A DNA stretch of 64,000 nt from an uncultured Clostridia bacterium (GCA_937892115.1 CALAUI010000006.1:186001-250000), one strand, 5' to 3'; positions 17,477-26,918 are shown, counted from the first letter of the stretch. Notes: generated by a model not told the origin, from the letters alone. Made by a program: numbers and translations.

Positions 17477-17505
17477 TTGACATTGTTAATAATTAAGTGT
17501 AATAT
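17477..17505 (+). promoter_or_regulatory. Promoter of pfkA
   Basis: TTGACA (17477-17482), 17 bases, TAATAT (17500-17505), then AAGGAGA before the ATG at 17538. Confidence 0.75.
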
Positions 17506-17537
17506 AAATAAGCATTTTTAGTAAGGAGATTGTTATT

Positions 17538-18512
17538 ATGAAGACTATTGGTGTGCTTACAAGCGGCGGCGACGCACCCGGAATGAATGCTGCCGTACGT
17601 GCAGTTGTTCGTACTGCTTGTGAAAACGGAATGACCGTATACGGTATTAACAGAGGTTATCAGGGCCTTATTGATGAGGACCTTCAGGAACTCAATATCA
17701 GAAGCGTATCAGATATTATTCATCGCGGCGGTACTAAGCTCAGAACGGCAAGATGTCTTGCTTTCAAAGAGGAAGAGGGTATCAATAAAGCTATTGAAAC
17801 CTGTAAGAAGTTCGGCATAGAAGGTATCGTTGTAATCGGCGGTGACGGCTCTTTCAGAGGCGCAAGAGACCTTTCCCTCAGGGGTATTCCTTGTATCGGT
17901 GTTCCCGGTACTATTGATAACGATATTGTTTCTTCCGATTATACTATCGGTTATGACACCTGTCTTAATACTATCCAGGAAATGGTTGACAGAATCAGAG
18001 ATACAATGGAATCTCACAGCAGATGTATGGTTGTTGAGGTTATGGGTAACCGCTGCGGCGATCTTACACTCAATGCCGGTATTGCTGTAGGCGCTACTGC
18101 TATCGTTATTCCCGAAATCGAATGCGATATTGAGCAGCACGTTATTGACAGAATCAAGAGAACTCAGAAAACCGATAAGAAGCATTTCATCATTATGGTA
18201 GCAGAGGGCTGCTCCGCACAGGTCGGCTCGGTAGCTGAGCTTGCCAAAAAGATTGAATCCGAGTGTGGCATTGAAGCAAGAAGCATCGTTCTCGGACACG
18301 TTCAGAGAGGCGGCTCGCCCTCAGTAAGAGACAGAGTTCTTGCCAGCCGTATGGGTAATGAAGCGGTTAAGCTTCTTATGAATAATATCGGCAACAGAGT
18401 AGTCGTTATGAAAGATGATAAAATCGTTGATTACGATATTTACGAAGCTCTTACAATGAAAAAAGACGTTGACGCTACTCTTTACAACGTTGCTCACGAA
18501 ATTTCAATCTGA
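17538..18512 (+). CDS. pfkA: ATP-dependent 6-phosphofructokinase
   Basis: A 324-residue PfkA that converts fructose-6-phosphate to the 1,6-bisphosphate, the committed step of glycolysis. TIGVLTSGGDAPGMNAAVR is the ATP-binding start; VIGGDGSFRGA and PGTIDNDI (catalytic aspartate) follow. VEVMGNRCGDL and VLGHVQRGGSPSVRDR complete the substrate site. The glycine in GGDGS is what ATP-type rather than PPi-type enzymes carry. It has its own promoter and runs into pcrA with a 7-base gap. Confidence 0.97.
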   Translation: MKTIGVLTSGGDAPGMNAAVRAVVRTACENGMTVYGINRGYQGLIDEDLQELNIRSVSDIIHRGGTKLRTARCLAFKEEEGINKAIETCKKFGIEGIVVIGGDGSFRGARDLSLRGIPCIGVPGTIDNDIVSSDYTIGYDTCLNTIQEMVDRIRDTMESHSRCMVVEVMGNRCGDLTLNAGIAVGATAIVIPEIECDIEQHVIDRIKRTQKTDKKHFIIMVAEGCSAQVGSVAELAKKIESECGIEARSIVLGHVQRGGSPSVRDRVLASRMGNEAVKLLMNNIGNRVVVMKDDKIVDYDIYEALTMKKDVDATLYNVAHEISI

Positions 18513-18519
18513 GGTAATG

Positions 18520-20916
18520 ATGACTAAAGAAAACTTTTATTCAATCCGTCAGCAGATAATTGAAAAAGATTTCACGTCCTTAAACAATATGCAAAAGAAA
18601 GCGGTCTTCTCTACGGAGGGACCGCTTTTGGTGCTGGCGGGTGCAGGCAGCGGTAAAACCACGGTACTTGTAAACAGAATTGCCAATCTTATTAAATACG
18701 GTAAAGCATATTACAGTAAAGAGGACGTTGATTTATCACCTTACGAAGAGGATCTTTTACTTAAAGCCGCTTCCGGCGAAGAGGTAAATAATATTGATTA
18801 TCTTCTTCAGGTCAATCCCGTAAATCCCTGGCAGATACTTGCCATTACTTTTACAAATAAAGCGGCAAATGAGCTTAAAAGCAGAATTATTAACAAAATA
18901 GGTAAAGATGCAGAAGATATCTGGGCATCTACCTTTCATTCTTGCTGTGTAAGGATACTCAGAAGAGCTGCAGACCATCTCGGATATACCTCCGATTTTA
19001 CCATTTACGATACAGATGACAGTAAAAGAGTAATAAGGGAGTGTATGAAAGAGCTTGCACTCAGCGATAAAATTATTGCACCCAAAAGTGTAATAATCGA
19101 AATCAGCAACGCAAAAAACTCGGAAATCGGCCCGGAAGAATACCTTAATGAAAATCAGTATGATTTCCTCAAAAAATCCATTGGTGAAATTTACGTATTA
19201 TATCAGAAAAAGCTGATGGCATCCAATGCCATGGATTTTGATGATCTGATTTATAATACCGTTAAACTATTCAGACAAAACAGCGATATTCTTGAATATT
19301 ATCAGAATAAATTCAGATATATTCTTGTTGACGAATATCAGGATACCAATCATCTGCAGTACGTTTTTGTTTCATTGCTTGCGGCTAAATATAAAAACAT
19401 CTGTGTTGTAGGTGATGATGACCAGAGTATATACAGATTCAGAGGCGCAACGATTGAAAATATCCTTTCTTTTGAGGACGAATATTCCGATTCAAAGGTA
19501 ATCCGTCTTGAGCAGAATTACCGCTCGACTCAAACTATTCTTGATGCTGCAAACAGTGTTATAGCTAATAATACACAAAGAAAGGGAAAGAATCTCTGGA
19601 CCGATAACGGCGTAGGCGATAAAATTATTTATCACAATGCCGAATTTGACAGAGAAGAAGGTATTTTCGTTGCATCCAATATTCAGAAAATGCTGAATAA
19701 AGGGAAAAAACCGTCTGATTTTGCCGTTCTTTATAGGATGAATTCCCAGTCAAATATAATTGAGCAGGAGCTTGTAAAAAGAGCTATTTCTTATAAAATC
19801 ATCGGCGGTCATAAATTTTATGACAGAAAAGAAATAAAAGATGCTCTTTCATATTTATGTGTTATAGCAAATCCCGACGATTTAGTTCGTCTTGACAGAA
19901 TTTACAATGAGCCCAAGAGGGGAATAGGAGAGGCATCATTTAATGCCGTTCGTGAAATATCGGAAAATCTCGGTATTCCCATTCTTGAAGTAATGCTTAA
20001 TGCTGATGATTATCCTAAATTATCAAGAGCGTCAAAGAAATTAAAAGCTTTTGCCGAAATGATAAACGGTTTCCGCGATTTTTCGGAAGTGAATTCAATA
20101 TCTGATTTGCTCGTTGAGGTGCTTGATAAATCTGGATATATAGTATCTCTTGACCTTGAACCGGACAGAAAAAAGGACAGAATCGAAAACCTTGATCAGT
20201 TAAAAAATAATATTGATGAGTATATCAATAATTCTGAAGAGCCGTCGCTGAATGACTTTCTTCAGAACGTTGCCTTAATGACAGATATTGATAATTACAA
20301 TTCTGAAGATGACAGTGTAATTCTTATGACTGTTCATGCTGCAAAGGGCCTTGAATTCGATACGGTATTTCTTGTCGGTATGGAAGATAACATCTTCCCG
20401 TCAGATATTTCAAAAAACGAACCGGGCGGTATAGAAGAAGAAAGACGACTTGCTTACGTTGCGATTACCCGAGCAAAACGTCAGCTTTATATTACAAATG
20501 CTTCCCAAAGATTACTTTTCGGTATGACAAGGTTTAATCTCGTTTCAATGTTTGTTAATGAAATTCCTCCGGAACTGATGGAAAAAAGTCCCGAATCTAA
20601 AAGAAAACAAGCATTTGCAAGAAATGAATACGGCGGTTTACAAAGCGGATATAAATCGGTTTCTGCTCCGTCATATTCATCCGGTTCACCGAGAAATAAT
20701 AATTACGGTTTTTCCGGCGGCGTAACAAAGCCGAAGCCCGCTAAAACAAACGTTTCATATAAAGTAGGGGATACGGTAATTTCTTCAACCTTCGGCGAAG
20801 GTGTTGTTCTTTCCGTTAAGCCGATGGGAAATGACTGTATGCTTGAAGTAGCATTTGTTGAAGGCAAAACAAAAAAGATAATGGCAAATTATGCCAAGCT
20901 TGAAAAGAAAAGTTAA
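18520..20916 (+). CDS. pcrA: ATP-dependent DNA helicase PcrA/UvrD
   Basis: A 798-residue superfamily 1A 3'-5' helicase for repair and replication-conflict resolution. LAGAGSGKTTVLVNRI is Walker A, DEYQDTNHLQ motif II, VGDDDQSIYRFRGA motif III, LEQNYRST motif IV, VHAAKGLEFDTVFLVG motif V and VAITRAKRQLYI motif VI. The C-terminus (about 755-798) is the Tudor-like RNA-polymerase-binding domain, with VGDTVISSTFGEGVVLSV. Two adjacent ATGs (18517, 18520) are possible; the second has better spacing from GAGG. The frame extends back to 18469 inside pfkA but without a ribosome site. Confidence 0.94.
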   Translation: MTKENFYSIRQQIIEKDFTSLNNMQKKAVFSTEGPLLVLAGAGSGKTTVLVNRIANLIKYGKAYYSKEDVDLSPYEEDLLLKAASGEEVNNIDYLLQVNPVNPWQILAITFTNKAANELKSRIINKIGKDAEDIWASTFHSCCVRILRRAADHLGYTSDFTIYDTDDSKRVIRECMKELALSDKIIAPKSVIIEISNAKNSEIGPEEYLNENQYDFLKKSIGEIYVLYQKKLMASNAMDFDDLIYNTVKLFRQNSDILEYYQNKFRYILVDEYQDTNHLQYVFVSLLAAKYKNICVVGDDDQSIYRFRGATIENILSFEDEYSDSKVIRLEQNYRSTQTILDAANSVIANNTQRKGKNLWTDNGVGDKIIYHNAEFDREEGIFVASNIQKMLNKGKKPSDFAVLYRMNSQSNIIEQELVKRAISYKIIGGHKFYDRKEIKDALSYLCVIANPDDLVRLDRIYNEPKRGIGEASFNAVREISENLGIPILEVMLNADDYPKLSRASKKLKAFAEMINGFRDFSEVNSISDLLVEVLDKSGYIVSLDLEPDRKKDRIENLDQLKNNIDEYINNSEEPSLNDFLQNVALMTDIDNYNSEDDSVILMTVHAAKGLEFDTVFLVGMEDNIFPSDISKNEPGGIEEERRLAYVAITRAKRQLYITNASQRLLFGMTRFNLVSMFVNEIPPELMEKSPESKRKQAFARNEYGGLQSGYKSVSAPSYSSGSPRNNNYGFSGGVTKPKPAKTNVSYKVGDTVISSTFGEGVVLSVKPMGNDCMLEVAFVEGKTKKIMANYAKLEKKS

Positions 20917-20918
20917 AC

Positions 20919-20950
20919 AAAAATCACCCGAAACAATCGGGTGATTTTTT
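20919..20950. terminator. Bidirectional terminator pcrA / xer
   Basis: AAAATCACCCGA pairs with TCGGGTGATTTT around a short AACAA loop, with T and A runs outside. It touches the stop codon of the opposing recombinase gene. Confidence 0.9.
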
Positions 20951-21947
20951 ATTCTTCTTCTTCTTCGTTATCATCAATAAAGAAATTATTGAGAGGGTTG
21001 TTATCAACGGCGTTTCTGACTTGCTCGTTAAGTACGTGAGTATATATTTCGGTTGTACCGATATTTTCATGGCCGAGAAGCTCTTTTATCTGCAAAACAT
21101 CCGTGTTACCGTATTGATACATCAACGTTGCAGCTGTGTGTCTCAACTTGTGTACCGAAAACCCCATATTATCAAGGCCAATTTTCTGCAAATACTTTTC
21201 AACCATTTTCTGAACTGATTCGCGGCTTATTCTTGTCCTTCTGTTACTGATAAAGAGGGCATCTCTGTCAATTACAGCGTCATTAGGTCTTACAGCAACA
21301 TAATCCTTGATAGCGGTGACTGTTGCATCATTCAGATAAACAATTCTTTCTTTATTTCCTTTACCGAGAACGCGTAATGTCCTGTTTTCATAAGATATAT
21401 CCGATAAATTTATTCCGACAAGCTCTGATAGTCTCAGACCGCAGTTAAGAAAGATAGTTAAAATACAGAAATCTCTCTGTTTATTTTTGCCGTCAACAGA
21501 ATGTAATAATTCAAGGCTTTGTTCAAGAGTCAGATATTTCGGCAGCGTTTTTCTGCCTTTGGGAGAATCCAGGAATGCAATCATATTTTTGCCGGTTAAT
21601 ATATTCTGGACTTCAAGATAACGGTAAAACCGTTTAATGGAAACAGCTTTTCTTGCTCTTGCATTAGCATCATTATTTCTTTTTGTTCTGCAGTAGGCGA
21701 GGAAAGCATAAGCGTCTTCAAGAGAAACGGAACAAATCAGATTCTTATCCACGTCGCTTATATCAATTTTTTCAAATTCAATATCCGACGGTACAAGATT
21801 TCTTTTTTGTTTTATAAAACGGAAAAATAATCTTAAATCAGATCCGTATTCAAGAACTGTCAATTCGGATTTATTAAGTGTGCCTGCAAGATAATTCAGA
21901 TAACCGATTACAAGTGGGGGGAGATCATAGATTTCTTCCTGTCGCAT
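20949..21947 (-). CDS. xerC: XerC/XerD-type tyrosine recombinase
   Basis: A 332-residue site-specific recombinase. The N-terminal SAM-like core-binding domain (about 1-150) includes LPPLVIGYLNYLAGTLNKSE. The catalytic set is visible: Arg in LNCGLRLSELVG, Lys in LGKGNKERIVYLN, His-x-x-Arg in VHKLRHTAATLMY, His in LLGHENIGTT and the nucleophile Tyr in EIYTHV. It is slightly longer than usual for XerC. No excisionase, transposon ends or att duplication lie nearby, so a housekeeping chromosome-dimer recombinase is likelier than an element integrase, though the XerC/XerD choice is uncertain. It ends in an acidic NEEEEE tail. Confidence 0.85.
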   Translation of the reverse strand: MRQEEIYDLPPLVIGYLNYLAGTLNKSELTVLEYGSDLRLFFRFIKQKRNLVPSDIEFEKIDISDVDKNLICSVSLEDAYAFLAYCRTKRNNDANARARKAVSIKRFYRYLEVQNILTGKNMIAFLDSPKGRKTLPKYLTLEQSLELLHSVDGKNKQRDFCILTIFLNCGLRLSELVGINLSDISYENRTLRVLGKGNKERIVYLNDATVTAIKDYVAVRPNDAVIDRDALFISNRRTRISRESVQKMVEKYLQKIGLDNMGFSVHKLRHTAATLMYQYGNTDVLQIKELLGHENIGTTEIYTHVLNEQVRNAVDNNPLNNFFIDDNEEEEE

Positions 21948-21967
21948 AGCACCACCTCCGTATAATC

Positions 21968-21996
21968 ATTATAAACCGTCCTTGTCTAAAAATCAA
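21968..21996 (-). promoter_or_regulatory. Promoter of the xer gene
   Basis: Minus-strand TTGATT (21991-21996), 17 bases, TATAAT (21968-21973), followed by CGGAGG and the ATG at 21947. Confidence 0.8.
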
Positions 21997-22002
21997 TACA
22001 TA

Positions 22003-22030
22003 ATTACACAAAAGACAAGTTTTGTGTAAT
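22003..22030. repeat. Perfect inverted repeat upstream of the xer promoter
   Basis: ATTACACAAAA (22003-22013), 6-base GACAAG spacer, TTTTGTGTAAT (22020-22030). Eleven perfect pairs end 6 bases upstream of the -35 box. There is no T tract for a terminator on the xer side, so an operator is the likelier reading. Confidence 0.75.
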
Positions 22031-22101
22031 ATAGGGGAGGGATTTCCGAAAAATTATATTGAAAATATCCGGAATTACCGTTTTGGGCAGATATTCTTAT
22101 A

Positions 22102-22857
22102 TTATTGCTTTTTCTCAAGTAAAGGTATTATAGACCCTATATCATATAACCGTTTGTTTGTTAATTCTATTGCCGAAAGCTTATATTTATTAAGAATATC
22201 TATTATTTCATTATGATTATCATGACTTTCTACTCTTCCTGTAAATGCGATTTTATTTTTATCGAGCTTGCCGGTACATCCTCCGATAAAGCCGTAATTC
22301 GCTCCTTGTAATCCGATGGAGCCTTTTTCAATTAACAGTATATCATTCAAAAAAAACTGAGCGGATTTATATATGGATATATCATCGGTAATTATTGCAG
22401 ATTCGTTCAACACGCAAACGGAGCATTTGGAATATCCTTGTCTGACGTTAATTATATTCAAACCGTCACGGTATGCAGCGTTAAGAATATCTTTTGATAT
22501 ATATTTTTCATTACATATCAGATTATTTCCGATTCTTACTGAATTGAGAAGGCAATCGTACGGATAATCTTTTCCGCTGATTTCCCCTATTGATTTATAA
22601 TGAAAAAATTGTTTCAAATCCCCTGCTGATATTCCATTATCGAAGAATAGTTCGTTTTTGGAATAATGCATCAAAGATAAATCAACGTGTCCGTCAAGAT
22701 AAGAAGGAAGCTTTGCATTTTGACGGACTGAAAATGTATTTACCCCTAGATTATTTAATGCGGATATTATTTCTTTGTATTTATATCCCACTGCCGCTAA
22801 TATAACATCATTATCGGGCAGATTGGGATTAACATGATTATAATCAGGTAGCTGCAT
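22102..22857 (-). CDS. DUF6873-like protein (GME fold suspected)
   Basis: A 251-residue soluble protein. I associate its pattern (DVILAAVGYKYKEIISALNN, HVDLSLMHY, YPYDCLLNSVRIGNNLICN, VRQGYSKCSVCVLNESAIIT and GSIGLQGANYGFIGGCTGKL) with the DUF6873 family, described as having a guanidine-modifying-enzyme-like fold in Firmicutes. This is recall, not a search. No activity is known to me. The ATG at 22857 has GAGG 7 bases upstream and is preferred over 22869. It overlaps the radA 3' end by 14 bases, so it is probably the last gene of the ruvX-radA unit. Confidence 0.72.
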   Translation of the reverse strand: MQLPDYNHVNPNLPDNDVILAAVGYKYKEIISALNNLGVNTFSVRQNAKLPSYLDGHVDLSLMHYSKNELFFDNGISAGDLKQFFHYKSIGEISGKDYPYDCLLNSVRIGNNLICNEKYISKDILNAAYRDGLNIINVRQGYSKCSVCVLNESAIITDDISIYKSAQFFLNDILLIEKGSIGLQGANYGFIGGCTGKLDKNKIAFTGRVESHDNHNEIIDILNKYKLSAIELTNKRLYDIGSIIPLLEKKQ

Positions 22858-24214
22858 TGAATGCCTCATTTACTGTACTAACGCCAATAACTTCAATATC
22901 TCCCTTAAGATTATCTGACAGTGTTTTATAATTATGTCTGGGTATGATTATTCTTTTGAATCCGAGCCTGTCGGCTTCTTTAATTCTTTGCTCACAATAT
23001 GAAACGGAACGGATTTCTCCTCCGAGACCTATCTCCCCTATTGCAAGCGTATCGTCTGAAAGCGGTGTATCTTTTAACGATGAAATAAGTGCCAAAGCAA
23101 CAGATAAATCCGTAGCGGGCTCGTCAAGCTTCAATCCGCCTACTACGTTAACGTAAGCATCACAGTTTGCAAAGAAATAACCGGATCTTTTTTCAAGAAC
23201 TGCAATAAGCATTGATAATCGGTTATAATCAAAGCCGTTACTCATTCTGCGGCCATTGCCGTAGTTGGAATTTGCGACCAGTCCCTGTACTTCTGCAAGA
23301 ATAGGCCTTGAGCCCTCCATTACGCATGCTATACAAGTACCCGCCGTATCTTTCGGTTTACCGGAAATAAGCATAAGAGAGGGATTCGGTACTTCGCGAA
23401 GGCCGTTATCGGTCATTTCAAATACGCCTATTTCGTTAGTTGATCCGTATCTGTTTTTTACCGCACGTAAAATTCTGTAAGAAAGATGTCTTTCACCTTC
23501 AAAATACAGAACGCAATCCACAATGTGTTCAAGTACTTTCGGTCCCGCAATATTTCCGTCTTTATTGACGTGACCGACTATTACGGTGGGAATATTATAT
23601 TCTTTTGCGCATCTCATAAAGAGATTTGTACATTCTCTGACTTGCGTTATGCTACCGGGAGCGGAACTGATTTCTCCGATTTCCATAGTCTGAATTGAAT
23701 CAACTATCACAAGACCGGGTTTATTTGTTTTAATATATTCGGTTATTGACTGCGCATCGGTGTTGCAGAGAATTGAAAGATTATAGCTTTTTACACCCAA
23801 TCTGTCGGCTCTGAGTTTAATTTGCCTTGCACTTTCCTCTCCCGAAATATAGAGTATTTCAAGATCCTTACCGAGATATTCGCAAATCTGAAGCAGAATG
23901 GTAGATTTACCGATGCCGGGGTCACCGCTGAGAAGAATCAGCGAGCCGTCAACAATACCGCCGCCAAGAACTCTGTCAAGCTCCGACATTCCGGTTTTGA
24001 ATCTAATTTCATCCTCAACGGAAATTTCGCTGATTTTTTTTGAAATTACATTGTTGATTTTTGGTGATGAAATACTTGATTTATCATTTGAAGCCGATAT
24101 AACATCCTCAACAAAAGTGTTGAATTCGCCGCATGACGGACATTTGCCGTTCCATTTCGGGCTTTCATATCCGCATTGAGAACAAATATATACCGTTTTG
24201 AATTTATTAGCCAT
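22844..24214 (-). CDS. radA: DNA repair protein RadA (Sms)
   Basis: A 456-residue RecA-related branch-migration helicase for recombinational repair. It has the N-terminal zinc finger (YICSQCGYESPKWNGKCPSCG, cut as CSQCG and CPSCG), Walker A LSGDPGIGKSTILLQ, Walker B-type LVIVDSIQTM, the RadA-specific KNRYGSTNEIG motif, and a C-terminal Lon-like domain (about 300-456) with VNVVGGLKLDEPATDLSVA. I start it at the ATG at 24214, overlapping the ruvX stop by 8 bases (ATGGCTAA); the frame's upstream extension is inside ruvX. Confidence 0.95.
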   Translation of the reverse strand: MANKFKTVYICSQCGYESPKWNGKCPSCGEFNTFVEDVISASNDKSSISSPKINNVISKKISEISVEDEIRFKTGMSELDRVLGGGIVDGSLILLSGDPGIGKSTILLQICEYLGKDLEILYISGEESARQIKLRADRLGVKSYNLSILCNTDAQSITEYIKTNKPGLVIVDSIQTMEIGEISSAPGSITQVRECTNLFMRCAKEYNIPTVIVGHVNKDGNIAGPKVLEHIVDCVLYFEGERHLSYRILRAVKNRYGSTNEIGVFEMTDNGLREVPNPSLMLISGKPKDTAGTCIACVMEGSRPILAEVQGLVANSNYGNGRRMSNGFDYNRLSMLIAVLEKRSGYFFANCDAYVNVVGGLKLDEPATDLSVALALISSLKDTPLSDDTLAIGEIGLGGEIRSVSYCEQRIKEADRLGFKRIIIPRHNYKTLSDNLKGDIEVIGVSTVNEAFNAAT

Positions 24215-24647
24215 TATCAGTTTCCCCGTTCTTATGAAGTCGCTTAAAATCAATATAATCCTGTAAAATATTTACCGCAGAAATCTGATCAACTACATCC
24301 TTCCGCTTTTTGCCTCTAACGTTGTTTTCGTTAAGCGTAACATATGCACTGACTGTTGTTAACCTTTCGTCACGCATAATGCATTCTAAACCGGATTTTT
24401 CGGAAAGTTCTTTTGCAAATTCGGTGCATTTTTCAGCTCTTGAACCAAGAGATGAATCCATATTTTTGGGCAAACCTACAACGATCTTTTCGGCTTTGTA
24501 TTCTTTCACCAGCTCAATTATTCTCTCAATCAGTCTGTCTTTATTCCATTCGTTTACAGTAGTGACCGGAGAAGCCATCATTTCAAGCTTATCGCAAACT
24601 GCAATACCCGTTCTTGCATCGCCGTAATCAACAGCCAATATAACCAT
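24207..24647 (-). CDS. ruvX: Putative pre-16S rRNA nuclease / Holliday junction resolvase-like YqgF
   Basis: A 146-residue RNase H-fold nuclease of the YqgF/RuvX family, implicated in maturing the 5' end of 16S rRNA. VILAVDYGDARTGIAV holds the first catalytic aspartate, KIVVGLPKNMDSSLGSRAEK the GLPkn...G motif, and MRDERLTTVSAY plus KRKDVVDQISAVNILQDYID the remaining acidic residues. It starts at 24647 after TAAGGTGA and overlaps radA, so the two are translated together. Confidence 0.92.
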   Translation of the reverse strand: MVILAVDYGDARTGIAVCDKLEMMASPVTTVNEWNKDRLIERIIELVKEYKAEKIVVGLPKNMDSSLGSRAEKCTEFAKELSEKSGLECIMRDERLTTVSAYVTLNENNVRGKKRKDVVDQISAVNILQDYIDFKRLHKNGETDNG

Positions 24648-24667
24648 ATTTTCACCTTATTTCAACA

Positions 24668-24695
24668 AACGGAGCTTAACAATGCAAGCTCCGTT
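24668..24695 (-). terminator. Hairpin between PBP gene and ruvX
   Basis: AACGGAGCTT and AAGCTCCGTT form a perfect 10-bp stem. The following T tract is weak, so termination may be partial, allowing read-through into ruvX-radA. Confidence 0.55.
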
Positions 24696-24707
24696 AAAGT
24701 AAATGAT

Positions 24708-26918
24708 TTATAATTCACCGAGAATATCAATAGCTTCGCTGACTATCTCGGACTGTAATTCTTCAGGTGATTTTGTAACATTTTCATCTTCCTTCATTCC
24801 CTGGCATGATGAGCAGGTTTCGGGGAGATTATCAGCATCAAAATAACCTATTCTTGTTGAGCCGCAGCTGTCACCGGCAAGCTTACCTGATGACGTACAA
24901 TATCTCTTTTCTGCAACCTTATCGGATTCGTCAAACTCCTTATCGGGCAAATCCTTATGTATTTCATCAAATACCGTAAAGAATATCTTACCGCAGGGAT
25001 TTACCTGCTGATTAAGGGGCTCTTTAAGGTCATATCCGAGCCATACCGAAGCTACGTAATATGGAGTACCTGCGCAGAACCAACGGTCACAATCACTCGG
25101 CGTAGTACCGGTTTTTGCCATTATCGGGAATCTTCTTACGTTAGGTGCAGAAGCATAATAGCTTGTATCAACTGTCTGAAGCAATCTGCGAACTATCTCA
25201 GCGGTTTCTTCGGATATTGCCTGAAGTGGCTCCTGATTTTCGTTATCAAAGATTTTTTCTTCGCTTTCTCCGCGAGTTACATAGTAATAAAAATACGGTT
25301 TATAGTATTTACCGCCGTTGCCGAAGGTTTCATAAGCGGCGCACATTTCAAGTGTATTTGTACCGTATGTAAGAGAACCGGTCGCAAGGGGTGAAAGCGC
25401 TCTGTCATTGACATCGTCTATTTTTGACAGATGGAAATGGTCGGTCAGATATTCCAACGACGCGTCCATACCTATGATGTCTTTAATAATACGAGTGGGA
25501 ACGGTGTTAAGAGATTGCTGAACAGCATATTCCATACTTACCTTTGAATTGGAACCGAGGGATTTATCTACGTTATGAGGCCAGAGCTCACCGTTAACGT
25601 AAACTGCATAGTCAAGCACTCTTGATGCGTAATTTATCTGTCCCAGATCAATTGCAGGAGCGTAAGTGGCAATCGGTTTAATTGTGGAGCCGGGCTGTCT
25701 GTATGAGCTTGTTGCTCTGTTCAGAACACGGTTTGAAGTTTTTTCACCGGCCTGACCGACAATTGCAACAACTCTGCCGGTATAATCCATAATAGTCATT
25801 GACGACTGAGGAAGTGTACCGTCTGCCTTGGAAATGTTGGGAAAATTGATTCTGTTTACAAATACGTTTTCAAGTTGAGACTGGATATCGAGGTCAACGG
25901 CAGAATAAATCTTATAACCGCCGTAATACAGTTCGTCTGTTGCTTGCTGTTTTGAATAACCGTAGGTTTCCATCATCTGATTAACAAACGAATCAATGAC
26001 AGCGTCAATATAAAAACTGTTTATCTTTGTTTCTTCTTCAAGAGTTTTTCTGACGTTTTCGTCTTCAGTAGGAACGTAATCATCACTGTTAGTAAATACA
26101 AGATGATAATTTTTGGCTTCAATATATTCTTCGTTCGTAAGGAATCCGCATTCCTTCATCATTTTAAGGCAATATTCCTGTCTGTTTTTATTATTTTCGG
26201 GATGAAGTAATGGATTGAATTTTGTCGGGAACTGAGTGATTGAAGCAATTACGGCACACTCAGCAGCATTAAGATTCTTTACGTCCTTTCCGAAATATTT
26301 TTCACTCGCGGTCTTAACTCCGTTACATCCGTTACCCAGATAAACGGTATTCATATAAGCTTCAATGATAGTATCTTTATTATAGTGCCTTTCAAGGTTT
26401 AATGCATAAAGCATCTCATTGACCTTACGGACAACGGTTACTTCTTTATTATTGGTAAAGTTTTTGATTAACTGCTGAGTAATCGTAGAACCGCCCTGAC
26501 CGATCTGAGCGGGTTTTACGATAACGCCGCCTACACGTACCCAGTCGACACCGTGATGTTCTTTGAATCGCTTGTCTTCAAGAGCGATAAATGCCTTTGA
26601 CATATACGGTGAAATATCATCAAGGTCGACCCATACTCTGTCTTCATCACCGTGAAGTCTTGCTACTTCAACAAATTTGCCGTTTTTATCCTTTGCATAA
26701 ATAAATGAAGTCTGATTCTGATTCTTTTTATAGTGATCGATATCAATTATGATATCACCGTTGACTGTTGATACGAAGTTAAACATTACGTAAGAAACGA
26801 CGACACAGCAAGTCAGTACGAAAGCGGCAAATATACCGAGAAAGGTAGCTTTAACCTTACCGGTCCCCTTCTTCATTTTCTTTTTTTTGGGAGTTTTATC
26901 GGGATTTTTGCTCAACAC
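24708..26918 (-). CDS. Class A penicillin-binding protein (PBP1a type)
   Basis: About 736 residues. A basic N-terminus (KKKKMKKGTGK) precedes one membrane helix (about 30-52). The GT51 glycosyltransferase domain has ALEDKRFKEHHGVDW with the catalytic glutamate, and QGGSTITQQLIKN. The transpeptidase domain has the active serine in PGSTIKP (near 411), the SLN triad member in QQSLNTVP and KTGTTPSDCD (near 601). A Cys-rich tail (CTSSGKLAGDSCG, CSSCQG) ends the protein. It polymerises and cross-links peptidoglycan. The frame opens at GTG 26924, but GGAG abuts it, so the GTG at 26918 (7-base spacing) is the better start. Confidence 0.93.
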   Translation of the reverse strand: MLSKNPDKTPKKKKMKKGTGKVKATFLGIFAAFVLTCCVVVSYVMFNFVSTVNGDIIIDIDHYKKNQNQTSFIYAKDKNGKFVEVARLHGDEDRVWVDLDDISPYMSKAFIALEDKRFKEHHGVDWVRVGGVIVKPAQIGQGGSTITQQLIKNFTNNKEVTVVRKVNEMLYALNLERHYNKDTIIEAYMNTVYLGNGCNGVKTASEKYFGKDVKNLNAAECAVIASITQFPTKFNPLLHPENNKNRQEYCLKMMKECGFLTNEEYIEAKNYHLVFTNSDDYVPTEDENVRKTLEEETKINSFYIDAVIDSFVNQMMETYGYSKQQATDELYYGGYKIYSAVDLDIQSQLENVFVNRINFPNISKADGTLPQSSMTIMDYTGRVVAIVGQAGEKTSNRVLNRATSSYRQPGSTIKPIATYAPAIDLGQINYASRVLDYAVYVNGELWPHNVDKSLGSNSKVSMEYAVQQSLNTVPTRIIKDIIGMDASLEYLTDHFHLSKIDDVNDRALSPLATGSLTYGTNTLEMCAAYETFGNGGKYYKPYFYYYVTRGESEEKIFDNENQEPLQAISEETAEIVRRLLQTVDTSYYASAPNVRRFPIMAKTGTTPSDCDRWFCAGTPYYVASVWLGYDLKEPLNQQVNPCGKIFFTVFDEIHKDLPDKEFDESDKVAEKRYCTSSGKLAGDSCGSTRIGYFDADNLPETCSSCQGMKEDENVTKSPEELQSEIVSEAIDILGEL

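Noticed and set aside
17709..18299. 196-codon open frame opposite pfkA
   Set aside because: Antisense shadow of a highly conserved gene, without its own signals.
20949..21947. Mobile-element integrase
   Set aside because: No terminal repeats, excisionase or cargo around it; all neighbours are core genes.
21960..22030. LexA box at the xer promoter
   Set aside because: The palindrome does not contain the GAAC-N4-GTTC pattern of Gram-positive LexA sites.
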